Origin: Moniliophthora roreri
Taxonomy: Eukaryota; Basidiomycota; Agaricomycetes; Agaricales; Marasmiaceae
Assembly (NCBI GenBank): GCA_001466705.2
Contig: LATX02000078.1
Location: 372,001-436,000, forward strand
Reading direction: 5' to 3'
Length of the DNA stretch: 64,000 nucleotides
The notes below the pieces were generated by a model, which was given only the letters and a program-made list of their open reading frames with translations, had not been told where the DNA came from and ran no database searches. The position numbers were made by a program, and so were the translations under genes. Positions 12,138-23,685 of the stretch are shown here, piece after piece; the stretch's first letter is position 1, and each line of letters begins with the position of its first letter.

Positions 12138-15040
12138 AGGTCATGGTCTCAGCATGCGCTGGGGAGGGGCAAGCCGGGGTAAAGCCCATGATGGTTTCTG
12201 GCAGGGCAGTGCTGGCGATAGACCGTGACTTAATCGTGACCAATGTGACAATACATCTCTCCTATAGTAACTAATAGTATGCGCATCCATGACCTTTTTC
12301 ACGAGATCTCGCGTTCTACCCCATTATGTCCGCCGGAAAGGAACCTGAGGGCTACAATTCAACTTTTAATGTCACCTGCAGGACCGGTACGGAGACTAAA
12401 CACGAAATGGAATCGTCGAGTCGGTGTAACCTACAACGTTTCACAAAATGGACAGAAACCCAGTGTGAAGAGATCTTATAGGAAACAGAATCAGATGCGT
12501 TCCTTCCTGACTCCATGGTTTGACATTGATTTCTTGTCCAGGCGCTAGTATTTTCTATTCTCAAGCATTAGAATTTAACATGAATCTTGGTCGAAGAACC
12601 GGAACGTATAAGTAGAAATCTGGGGTAAGCACATTGATGATCCTCGAGTTATTTTTCAAATTTTAGCCGCACATATACGCGCTCCTAGGCTCTAGCACCA
12701 AGTAACATTCGAGGCCGCATCTTGCTATTCAGGGGAAACTAGTTTCCATTCGCCCGGCCTCCATCATAGATAGCTTAACCTTGACTCTACTGAAAGAGCG
12801 CCGCCCCCTCTGTCCTTGCTTCGTCCGACTTCTACTGAAGCCATATAACCTTCTCAGCCGTCCTAATCAAGTATTGACTTGTCGGGCCGAGTTTGGCTCT
12901 TGGGAGGACTTATTAGCACAGATGAGGAGAATCAGTCACCATTCCGTAGCGAGTTTATTTCTACGCGACGCGAGAATCCTTTGTTGCCAGTTCTTTCTAC
13001 GGGATACAAAGCAAGAACCAGGATTCAAAAGGGTAGCCTTAGGTAAAGGTTCTCGTACTTCAACCATCCCGCACTTCAGTGCCACAGCAAACCACATCTG
13101 AGCCTTTTGGCAACACACCTTGAGATGGTAAGCTCCTATAAACCGAACCGACCAAGTCTATTTACCTATTACTTTTCAAGACTCTGTACAGGACCCCAAA
13201 ACACCAACAATTCCTAAAGTACAACAAGGAATATCTCTCGATAAAGTTGAGCATCAAAGCCCCAATCAAAGGAGCGCCTTACTACCTCTGGGCAGGAGGA
13301 GGTTGGCATCCCAGACATACAGGCAGTAATGGGCCATTTGGAGCACGTCCTCCGATCCGCCGCAGGGTACGTCGAAATTGTGGGGCTATACATAGAAAAC
13401 TGACTCTATTTGGGTCGCAGAGGTCGCCGGGTGCAGATTTGTCGAATGATTCTCTGAAAAGGACCCCGAAGTGGTCCGCAAGTGGCGAAAGCAAAAAGAA
13501 ACGCGAGTCTTCCCAGATCTCTCCTCGAAGTGAAGGCGAATAGATACTCTGGCTGAAGTATGGTATCATGCTGGTTGTATAGAGCTTTTACACCCAGACC
13601 GAGAGTTACCCAGAGCTGTGAGAGAAGGCATTTTAGGAGCTCGATATCGTTGAATATAGCATATTTTGACGCACCTCGAATCCTAATATAATACACCTTG
13701 CCTATCTGCAAAGGATGCCGAATCCGCTCGAACTTGATATAAACTGTGGTGAATATCGAGGACTCACTAAAGACACCGGCTTGACCATTGCTGAAGAAGG
13801 GACTTCGTGAACGTTCTTGAAGTGCCTCGAGGCCAGGGCCGACTATGGAAAATTCAAGTTGCATCGAGTATCATCGAGTATAAGGGAGACGTCATAGCGG
13901 TCTAGCGTGGGAATAGAAGTTGTCTAGACCCAGTTGGTCCGCGCGGCATACGCGATCTGAGCTTCAAGCTTCAAGGTTGCTCATATTCCATCAACACCTG
14001 CCCTGAAATCGGACCCGGGGGAATTGCGACCCTTTGAGGTCACTTGTTCAGATGTCAAGGCCTACATGAGTTAGGTTAAAGGTGCGTCTCAGTACACAGT
14101 TGAAACGATCTTGAAGTTCTAGAATCGTGAATGGAATTACAGAACTATGCAGCTTCCTGAAGCCCCCAGTCTCCGTGAAAGACGAGATGCTGATTGCTCA
14201 AACCGGAATCCTCAAGCAATGCATCCCAAAATAGGCTGTAGACACTAGAAGATCGTAGTACGCACTTCAACGCACTTGTCTGACTGTTGCTTTTCTGATT
14301 GCCTGAACCCAGTTGATGAACTTTTTGCCTTTTCTATTCAAGTATTTGATCCCCAGAACCTAAATAGTGACTTGCAGTTGCAGCTTGTGTGAATTCTTGA
14401 CCCTTGCCTGATTCTTTGGATGAATACAGCCCTTGTCAGCCAATTCATTGATGCAGTGCCCCGTGATGTTCTTCCTTGTCAACTCTGGTGGTTCTTCAGC
14501 TATCATGCTGCAACATTATATCCCTTTCACCCACGAACATTACGGGGCCATTGCATCTGAACGACGGAAGAAGGGGCCTTTCTCGTCTGGCAGTACGTCA
14601 TGCACCCAAATCCATGTTTATCAATTCCCTCGGCGCCACATCGTGGATCCTCCTGTGCCTTGCACACCCTACCAGCTCTTGAGCATGCTATCGCCGTGAT
14701 TGCCCTCCCTTCTATCACAATTTACCTGTGTTTGGCTGATCCAAATTCTCAGAATAGCGCATGTCGTTCGACATGCCGCGTAATCTCCCAGCATCAATGC
14801 CTCTTCGCCTCTTAAAGATCCTATCTTACCAAAGCCTGGGGCGTATAAACATTTTTACCTATCCGCTACTATTCGAGTAAGTTTGTCATTTCTAGTGCTC
14901 AAAATACAATTAACTGACTTTTGCATTATTCTTCACTCCAACACTGCACGACGCACAATCACTATCATAGAGATTCTCAGGCTATCGTGGTTAGTTGTGA
15001 AACGAGCACCCTACATATATCGAATCGTGAGTTTCAAGAT
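12138..15040. other. Mostly decayed DNA without a confident gene
   Basis: Short frames occur on both strands. Minus-strand frames at 13282-13864 are the most protein-like and are listed separately as a possible kinase-family remnant. The rest, including a 110-codon plus frame at 12781-13101, has no recognisable motif. Confidence 0.4.
13282..13864 (-). other. Possible remnant of a kinase/RRM-like gene
   Basis: A minus-strand frame near 13620-13770 reads VYIKFERIRHP, then IGKVYYIRIRGASKYAIF, then NDIELLKCLL. This resembles the end of the 9767-12137 gene (GEVEWISRH, GGHCIVQY, RDDSLAEFLL) in the order of beta2, RNP1-like strand and helix, and a splice-acceptor-like CACCACAG precedes it as in the two intact genes. 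The first helix is about ten residues shorter, and no kinase motifs were found nearby. Chance similarity is possible. Confidence 0.25.
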
Positions 15041-15678
15041 ATGGAAGTCATCCGAAGCCCATTGATATTAATACAGCCAAGCGCTCTGCGTAACATCTCA
15101 CTGGACGAAATCGTCTTCTTTGTTCCCTGGGCCAAGGGTACGAAGGATGTCGATGAACGTCACCAGCCCTGCCTCAAGGCCATGTCGTTTCTGGCTGTAG
15201 CAGGTGGTCTGAACTACTTACGTTTACCCGCGATGAATCTTGATGTCTGCGTTGTTGGTACTTTTCGGTGAGTACGGCTCACGGAGACTAGCCTTCAAAT
15301 TCGTTTTACTGTAGTTCATCGATTCCAGTTCAAGTCGTCCTCGGGGGCGAACATCGATTTCGTGTGGATAGCTTATCATCAACGGTGAATGCTGATAACC
15401 GTCTTAATTCAGGCTTGCAGGGAGGATACAGTAATGCTCATGCCAACTCGACCCTTTTTGATCCGGTCTTCGCAGGGAGCCTGGCTTCAAGAGTGACACG
15501 CGTTGAAGTCGTGGCCGGTTTCTACGACTATGTGCCGAGCGCCACTATGCAGCTTGACATCACGCCCACTGATAGGAACGCATCACCGGACATCATTAAA
15601 AAGCAGATGAGCACTGGACTATATCGCACTGAGAACGTTCACCTTTGTGGGCTTCCGCCCGGTTTCTCTGTGACGTAG
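15041..15678 (+). CDS. Hypothetical protein, two exons (196 aa)
   Basis: Exon 1 (15041-15267) and exon 2 (15315-15678) join in phase across a 47-nt intron with donor GTGAGT and acceptor CTGTAG. The product has balanced composition with hydrophobic blocks (EIVFFVPW, LDVCVVGTF, IPVQVVLGG) and a Ser/Asn-rich middle, but no signal peptide, membrane segment or family I know. A further intron-like stretch at 15672-15757 (GTGACG to TTTTGCAG) could extend the gene, but splicing it gives an immediate stop. An isolated gene in decayed surroundings; it could be a partial relic. Confidence 0.4.
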
Positions 15679-18600
15679 GAACCTCTATCGTTGAGTTCTT
15701 TCGAATCCATATCACCGTGATGACGCTCTCGCTAATCAACGTGATGTCTTTTGCAGTGATTAACTTATTGAAGCCGCCGTTTCGGCATAGCTATACTTTG
15801 CAGATATCGAATCATGACGTGCAGAATCTAGCTCTATAGCTTGGAAAAGTGAATTCGAAATCGGACCTGAACACGGTGTCCCAGCGAAATGGGCTACCGG
15901 ATGTATTGAGTACCCCGATTGTCACCTACTGAAACATTCCAGTCTTAGCTCTCTTGGACACCCTACTAAAAATATCAACTGAACCTCCAAGAGCCTCGTG
16001 CCTTTACACCCTCAACCCGGCCGGTTTGACATACCTCATTTTCACGCCACCGGTAAGTGTACAACCCACCAGGCGCATGGAAGTGGACTTCTTCAATCAC
16101 TTCTCTTTACAGTCATTATTTCAGATACCAGCATGTAAAATAGCAATGAAGCCTGAGAAGACATCCCACGTCGAACGGAACACCATCTATTACTCCTTCT
16201 GCCGCATATCAAGAAGCTGCATCACGAAACTTAATTCCTACTTTAATCTCGACACCATTTCGGATGATGATGAACTTGAAGACACTCGATCTCTGGCCGC
16301 GCAGCGATAGAGCAACGTTCCTATACATACATGCCAATGGGCGCCAACCGCTTTTGATAGATAGATCATGGGTCTCTCGCATCAGTCGAAACGCCCACAA
16401 GACCAGTACGTTTAGTCACATGGTCTTTACGGAGCGGAGAGCTCTTGTAAGAGATTTGACGAAGCTTCGGGCATGTGCTACAAAAATGACCTAAACTGTC
16501 GTAGGAGGTGCTAACGCGATGTGATGGGTTCTGAGTCCACTTACAACGAGGAACATAGTACCATCTCTACAACGAATTAGGTCAAGAGTACCCCTCTCCG
16601 CCGCTTCATAAGGACGGACCAATGATATGATTTTGAGACGCGCTTATAACCCCCACAGCTCTTGATTATCATAAACACTGTCACCAGCCCAATCCTCGTG
16701 TTCTGTTGTCCTACGTTCTCGTATCCACTCATGTGCCAACAAATCGCGTACGTCTTTCAAAATTATACCGCAAGTCGCGTCCCTTTTCTGACAAAATTTC
16801 TGTCCAGTGAAGGAACACGCTGGAGGAAATGTGGAGTACGTATCACGTTTCTATACCTGTACTGGATATCTGACAATCGCTTCCTCACCATTATAGCATT
16901 TTCAACGACACATGGTCGTCGCCATACTTGACTGTAACTCACAGCGATGTGAACGAAGCTACTACCATCCCCGAGGGTGTAGACAACCGACGTGTATAAG
17001 GGTATGGCTACGGTGAATTGTTATTGATGGGAGCTAATTTCATCTCAAAACCCGACAGAACTTTGGGCAAGAGATTCAGAGAGACGTTGACAACGTGGAC
17101 GAGTTTTGCTTTGCTTGTCGAGCTGCACAGGACCGAGCAAGACGCGGAAGATAGTGGAAAACACGAAACGCAATTGAGCTTAAAGTCTAGATTCACAAGA
17201 ATGTGATACGCATATATTAGACTAGCGTATCAGGAATACTCGAGTCTTCATGAACATAAGTAGCAAGAAGCGGGTCGAACATTGTGTTTCCACGTTGTCC
17301 CCTCATACAGCATGCCCATCGGTCAACAGTCAACGTGTATGATGAGAAAAAGCATGGAGCTTAGAGCGTGTCACGAGGTCGCCCAAGATATGTCCACCAC
17401 GCTTGGCTGCAGATATAGCGTAGGTTCAGTTAGTCCTAGTTAAGCACGTCGGAATCGGATCGCCTAGTAATAACTCAACCACTTACTCTTCTTTTTACGG
17501 AGTGTTCGCGGCTTCAGACAATCTCAAGATTAGGTGGTCTCATGATCCGACAAGATCTGCGTTAGTCCAAGCCTATGATGGCTCGGCCCTCAGCGAGAGA
17601 CACGACTATTCGGATGTCGGGCCAGAGCTGTATCCGAGAAAATTCATATGATGTTCGGGCGATGGTGATTGAGTGCTTGAGCGGATGTGTGTATCTCGAT
17701 TGTATTATTTCCTTCTGGGGTTTCAATGCCGCAGCGTGATTAGTATTAACTTGAGCGGTGGCTAATGGAGATGGAGAATGAACACTTAGACTAGCTAATA
17801 GGCAGAAGATAGGCTTGCTGAGATCTCTGACAGCTGCAAAATTAGAGTACCACAAAGTGCCAGCTCTGTACGCGAACCACTTTCCAGTTATCGGTTCCGA
17901 ATTCGATCGAGCTTCCAAGTCCTGCACAAAAAGTACCTTGGGTACATTTTCTTGCTCCGTGCCTCACTGCATGTCACAAGGGTCTTTACGACTTGCCGGC
18001 ACGTCCTGGACGAGAGATTCATCAGCAATTGCGAATTCTGTTAGCGACGACTCGGAACTTCATACCCGTTATTTGCCCGTTATCAGTATGATAGCATCGG
18101 ATACTTGGTAGCTAATCTGTAAAATGCCGATTCGCTCCTGTTTTGCAACCACCGCCCTCAAGCTCGGACGGACCAAGTTAATCAACGAGATGAGACGACA
18201 ATATCGCGATCGGTGACTCACTGAACCAGTCATCCACCTTACAGCTTGAACCACCGGGGGGTACGAGGTGACAAGTCTAGCACTTGCGCAGCCTTCAGCG
18301 ACATCGATCGAACTCGTTATCTCAAGTGATAGAAGCAGGCCAGGCTTATCGATGATGCCGCATGAGATCCTCATCTTCTTTCCCATCCTCTGGTGTTTTG
18401 CATACGCCTACGCCATGTGGCTTGAAGTCCGAATCGAAGACTCCAGGGTAGTAAAAGGCATAGGTTGACGTATATTACACGTGGGTGTCCCGACGCCTCG
18501 ATATCTGTGAGTCCAGGGACCGACGATACGGTGGCACGCCGGATAAAGACTAGATTGTCCACCGGGATGGCGGGAGCGACGAATGTGGAACGCGTTTAAA

Positions 18601-20237
18601 GTCCGGATTATCGATTATCTGCTACCTGGCCACATGATTGAGGCTGTTGAAGATTAAGAACGTTTAGAAGGTAGACTTGCTGGCAGCGAAAAGCGATGGT
18701 GTGAAATTGCTATCACCTACAACCACTGCTTCTCATACCCAGGATCATGAGAGGCTGAATATTTAGCAGCCTTCACACGGGCGGGAAGGTAAAGCGTCTG
18801 GCATGCCGTAGTGCCCCTGCACCAAATAAAACCGTCAGGATGATAGTGTCACGACTAGAGCTCAGAATAGGACGACGACGATATGATAGATCGAGAGGGA
18901 AGCCTTCGAGATGCCGGTCCCAGTATGGTCTATTTCTCATGATGGTGGAAATGGGAGTCGTTCCAGAACGTGTGTTCTGCACGAGCACTAATAGTCGAGC
19001 CCTTCCTACGGATCAGTTAGTCCTGATCACCTTCGAGAATTGCCACTCACCTCCAGATAATATTCATGAGTGGCAATGTATCACTACACAGGGAAACAAA
19101 GCATCTGGTATGCCGTAGTGCATAGCCTACACCAAACAAGGTAACTAGGATGTCACCAACTAGACAAGTAGGCCGTAGATTGAGGAACCACCCCGAGTTC
19201 AGTCTAGATAGTCTATCAGTTCGTTCACTTCTGCCACGGAAGGTGAGCCATGCTTCGCGAATTTATGCTATATTGCGTCAATACATGTTCCTTGCTAAAA
19301 TAAACGACCCGATGACGGCCAAGTCGTCATTATGAGGCCTGTCCTGAAACATTGCATTTTGTTATGTAAGACTGATAGGGACACCTATTTCTTCATCGAA
19401 GCAGCTGCACGCTCTGAACATCAGTCATAGTGAATGAAGGACTGTCGAGTGCTGTCTTCAGTGGGTGTCTGCATTGAGAAAAGTTGGCCATCGAGTAGGC
19501 ATGAAGTACTCGTACCTGCGACTAGGTAGCCAAACTGCATAATTCAGGCTCGCTAGTTTCTCCGGAATACTTGAAAACTCAACCGATGCTGAGCTGAGGT
19601 TTGGATCCTGGCTTTTGTGCGATGGCCCCGCACTGATGGAGTACTATAGCCTATACGTCGGAGAAAATTTTTACAAAGCTGCAGGGAAATGTATATGGGA
19701 CGGGAAATGAGTCGGCGGGCGAGCCAAGGGGCGGCTAATGGAGGCAACCCAACCATTGCATACCAAGTGGGCCGTGTCCGTCGGACAAGCTACAGAGAAG
19801 ACTCAACAGTTAGTGTTCTTTTACCAGATGGACGCATTAAATATTTGTATACGCACTGAACCCATTACAGTACGCGTCATTTCCATTTCACCTGGTGACT
19901 GTTAGTAGGTTGAATCCCGGAACGAAATCAGCACTCCTTTCCCCCGTTCTATCCTCCGAGTCTGTGTAATTGGCTTGGACACGCAGTTCACCTCATTAAT
20001 TGTTGAATTGCTGCGCGAGTTTTCAGGAAAAACCATTGGATAAACTAGTTATGTCGGTCCACCAACATAGAACCTGGTGGGAGTAAGGAGTAGAGGATTG
20101 TCACGGGACTTTTTTGCGGCGACCGCGTCAACGTAACCAGCGTTAGTGCCCTCAATCAGCACCACCACTACAACAACCCTTTCCAAGCAATGATTCCACG
20201 CTATTTCTCAACAAAAGAAATGTCAGCCGCCTTGATC
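15679..20237. other. Long decayed stretch, no confident gene
   Basis: Plus frames at 15954-16310 and 17018-17206 and minus frames at 17562-17927, 18069-18386 and 18773-18988 are somewhat protein-like but cannot be joined into a gene. The minus frame at 17562 contains KPIFCLLASLSV followed by HSPSP, reminiscent of QPIFGLLAIPM and SDPSP in the membrane part of the kinase at 6928-9523. A duplicated minus-strand motif lies at 18.8 and 19.1 kb. From about 19,763 the DNA matches the upstream region of the second tannase gene (from about 23,190), so the tandem duplication starts there. Confidence 0.4.
18791..19165 (-). repeat. Diverged direct duplication, about 307-bp spacing
   Basis: The block AAAGC(G/A)TCTGG(C/T)ATGCCGTAGTGC begins at 18791 and again at 19098, followed in both by CTGCACCAAA or CTACACCAAA. 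Translated on the minus strand the two copies read LFGAGALRHARRF and LFGVGYALRHTRCF, so the similarity is also at protein level. This suggests a duplicated exon of an unknown, probably decayed, minus-strand gene. Confidence 0.5.
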
Positions 20238-20244
20238 TATAAAA
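20238..20244 (+). promoter_or_regulatory. TATA box of tannase gene A
   Basis: TATAAAA lies 57 bases upstream of the ATG at 20301, a normal distance for a fungal core promoter. Confidence 0.5.
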
Positions 20245-20300
20245 CGCTCAAGAATCCACTATGAGGTCCCCGCAAAGACATCTTTCGATTCGGAAACAGA

Positions 20301-22029
20301 ATGCATCTTCCAGCCCTTGCGATTTCCGGCCTTCTTGCTGGAAGGCAGACGTTCAATTTCGAGGCGGCATGCTCGTCTCTAGCATCTCGGATTTCACAGC
20401 TTCCCAATGCCACTATCCAGACAACCGGACTCGTGCAAGCTGGAACGACGCTGTCATTTCCAAACACAGATTTCTCATGCGGAGCTAACACGCAGCTCGT
20501 TTCGGTGGATATCTGCCGGATTTCGCTGACTGTGGCGACCTCTGCATCCTCACGGATCCGCATGGAGGCTTGGTTGCCCAGGAATTGGACGGGTAGGTTC
20601 TTGAGTACCGGAAACGGTGGACTGGGAGGATGTGAGCACTCGTTGTGACTTCTTTTGCGGACCTATATCAACTAGAAATGACAGGTATCCAATACAACGA
20701 CATGGCGTACACGACTTCTCTTGGCTTCGCGACAGTCGGCGCGAATAATGGTCACGATGGTGCGACCGGCGCTCCGTTCTTGAACGCACCTGAAGTAGTG
20801 GCTGACTTTGCATATCGATCGTACGTCTACAAGAAACTGCGTTCTAGGTTACTTTACTCATGATATTCCACGTAGTGTTCACACTAATGCCGTTATTGGA
20901 AAGCAAATTACCGAGCTATTTTATGGCATCCCCCACACAAAGTCGTACTATCTCGGCTGCTCAACTGGCGGTCGCCAAGGTCTCAAATCTGTCCAGGATT
21001 TCCCAGAGGACTTTGAAGGCGTCGTCGCTGGTGCTCCTGCTGCCGATTGGAACGCGTTGATTTCATGGAGTGGTCACTTTTACAGTATCACTGGTCCTCC
21101 GGTTCGGCGAGCTTCATTCCCACACAGACCTGGACCACTACGATTCACCAGGACATCCTGAGCCAATGCGATGCCATTGATGGCGTAAAGGACAATGTCA
21201 TCGAGGATCCCAACCTCTGCAACTACGATCCAAGTAAACTGTTGTGCACCGGTGGGAACACCAACGGTTGTCTCACCCAGGCTCAAGTCGAGACTGTCAG
21301 AAAGGTGTTCCAGCCATTTAATAACTCCCAGGGCAATCTTATCTATCCTCGACCTGTACCAGGCGGCGAGAGCCTCGCTACTACCATGTATGGCGGCAGC
21401 CCATTCTTCCTCACTTCGGTGAATTCTTCATGAAACCCTTTTCCTCACATCCAGCAGCTGAATGAAATCGACCTTAGGACTGGTTCCGCTACGTCGTATA
21501 CAACAACCCTTCATTCAACCCAGCTACTCTCACGCTCGCCGACTATGAACGCGCCATTGCAATGAGCCCCTCCGATATCGCCACCTTCAAAGGCGACCTC
21601 TCTGCCTTTCAATCACGTAATGGCAAACTCCTCACCTATCATGGTGGAATGGATGGCCTTATCTCCCCATTCAACACTGAGCGGTACTACAACCACGTCT
21701 CTAGCACCATGAACCTCTCTTCTTCAGCTCTCGACTCATTCTACCGCTTCTTCAGAATCAGCGGGATGAGTCACTGTGGCGGAGGTGACGGTGCATCGCA
21801 AATCGGGCAAGGTGCAGGAGGGAGTTTGGATCCGGATGCTAATGTATTGATGGCGATGGTGAGGTGGGTTGAGCAAGGTGTTGCACCAGATACGATTTTG
21901 GGAACGAAGTACGTCAATGACAATCCGACATCTGGGGTATTGATTAGCAGGAGACATTGTCGGTACCCATTGAGGAATACGTACCGTGGGGGGGACAGTA
22001 AGCAGCCAGCCAGCTGGTCCTGTCAGTGA
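20301..22029 (+). CDS. Tannase/feruloyl esterase family protein (copy A), frameshifted in exon 3
   Basis: Exons 20301-20631, 20685-20820, 20876-21418, 21478-22029. Family: secreted serine esterases (tannase/FaeB) that cleave gallate or ferulate esters of plant polyphenols and cell walls. The CS-D-HC signature is visible: GCSTGGRQG (nucleophile Ser after Cys), YHGGMDG (Asp), GMSHCGGGDG (His-Cys). Also seen are ANNGHDG and Cys-rich NGCLTQAQV. Exon 3 is 543 nt against 544 in copy B. One base is missing near 21100 (after GGTCCTCC), shifting the frame and giving a premature stop near 21161. Exon 4 is intact. The N-terminus MHLPALAISGLLAG is a weak signal peptide; another ATG at 20261 is in a different frame, so the true start is uncertain. 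Without the indel the product would be 520 aa. Pseudogene or sequencing error. Confidence 0.85.
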
Positions 22030-22947
22030 TGGAATGGCTGCATCTGAGCAGGGACCGTGCTCAGTTGCACAGCGGGTGGAATGAATTCCTCTATCTTGTA
22101 TTACTAATAGCTATTCTCGACTGTACTTAGGTAGGAAGGCACGGTATTGGAATGAATTTTGGACGTATTGATACACGTGCAAGAGAAGTGACAGAAAGGA
22201 GGAACAGTATTAATGACGGCACACAATATAGTATAGTGAGGTATCGCAATGGGTAGCTAGTGGACCGGTGAAGGTGGGAGCAAGTATCAAGGCGGACGTA
22301 ACGATGAATAGAACGGTTGGGGAAAGTGGATGCGAATAGTGTAACGCTTCATGCGCTACGTACACGGTGGATGTTCTCCTTAACGTTGCAGTCTCGAGAT
22401 CAACTGACGTGAAGCACTGGGCTGCCCGGCAGACGTTTGCAAAGATGTTCCACCCGAGCAGAACGAGAAGGCTCGGCGTTTTCTCGAGATATTAGCTTAT
22501 CCTTGCTGCTAGCCCAAACGAGCTAAAAGCGCTTCTGTGCTCCTGGAATCATTGACCATGAGCGGGGGGTCCAAGGCGTCTGGTAGAAAGTGCTTGAAGT
22601 CATTTGAAGCCGTTTACATCCGGAGGTACAGGAGGCATCATGATCCAGGCAGGGACTTCACTCATCTTCCCCAGTTTTCCAAGCTCTCGATGCCACGTAT
22701 CCATTCCGTCAAGCGACTCCGAGGGACAACACCCCGCCCACGCCTCTGTCGATTCTATGCCATGACAAAATCGTCAGTCAGACAGGGATTGATGACATTG
22801 TATGAACACGAGCTTACGAAGTTTAGATTTGTTAGCTTCCTCAAATGCTGACCCCCGAACTTTTTACGCGACGGTCGGGTCCATTTTAATAGGCCGGAAA
22901 AAGGCTTCTACAAACTGCCGGGGATATCATGATGAGATGGAGGTTGA
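22030..22947. other. Intergenic region between the two tannase genes
   Basis: No convincing gene. A 104-codon plus frame at 22537-22851 has no recognisable motif. The stretch separates the end of duplication unit A from the MITE-like element. Confidence 0.4.
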
Positions 22948-23112
22948 CATCAGCAAAAACCGTGTAGTGCTGTAATGGGTTCCCCGGGGTTTATAATCCA
23001 CCTGCAGGGTATTATGACCCTTAAAACTAGTCATAACCCCCACAAACCAGGCCACAACTAGGTTATAATCCCCCTGGAGCTAGGTTATAGCACTTTCCGG
23101 TTTTTGCTGATG
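22948..23112. mobile_element. MITE-like element with 28-bp terminal inverted repeats
   Basis: The left end CATCAGCAAAAACCG, then AGTGCT, is repeated inverted at the right end (CGGTTTTTGCTGATG preceded by AGCACT); about 24 of 28 positions match. The 165-bp interior has no coding capacity and holds several copies of TATAATCC or ATAACCCC in both orientations, so it could fold on itself. I see no clear target-site duplication. The element lies about 570 bp upstream of tannase copy B and is absent from the matching upstream region of copy A, so it probably inserted after the tandem duplication. Confidence 0.6.
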
Positions 23113-23189
23113 GAAGCGACGAGCCAGGAGCCTGCCAGGAAACGGCTAATCTGATTGACCTGAAAGGCCGAATTCTTGCATCTTCATCC

Positions 23190-23685
23190 CAGGTGTCGGA
23201 CCGCGTCCATCGGACATACTACAGAGAACTTGACAACCAGTGTTCTTTCACCAGACGGACCCATTAAAGGCAGAACTGCCTGGTGACCTACCAGGTAGAA
23301 TCCCGGAACAAAAGTCAGCGCTTCTATTCTTCAAACTCGACAAACTTAGTTTGGTTCAATCTCCAGATCTCCACATTTGTCAAATTGCTGCGCGAGTTTC
23401 GGGGAGAAAGAGCTACGAAGATACCAGAACATGGAGTCGGAGAGTCAAGCGGAGCAAGCCTTTTAGTCTTGCCATGAGATTTTCTTGCGGCAACCGCGTT
23501 AACGTGACCAGCGTTTCCAATAACCACCATCATCTGCAGATGACCATGAACGATTCCAAGCCTGATTCCACGGTATTTATTCAGGAAAAATATCTCAATG
23601 GCCCATGCTCATAAATTCAGCAGGAATCAGCCATGAAATCCCCACAAAATCCCTCCAAACCTTTTCCTTTCGATCGTGCGACAGG
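23190..23685 (+). repeat. Duplicated upstream region of tannase copy B
   Basis: This segment matches 19,763-20,300 upstream of copy A in order: GTCC(A/G)TCGGACA, CAGAGAA, GTGTTCTTT.ACCAGA, GAATCCCGGAAC, AATTGCTGCGCGAGTTT, and TGCGGC.ACCGCGT.AACGT.ACCAGCGTT. The tandem duplication therefore carried at least 500 bp of promoter with each gene, at a unit spacing of about 3.4 kb. The conserved blocks are candidates for shared regulatory sites. The TATA box of copy A is not obvious at the same place here. Confidence 0.7.

Noticed and set aside
15391..15418. 28-nt GT-AG stretch in the hypothetical gene at 15 kb
   Set aside because: Too short for a fungal intron, and the frame is open through it.
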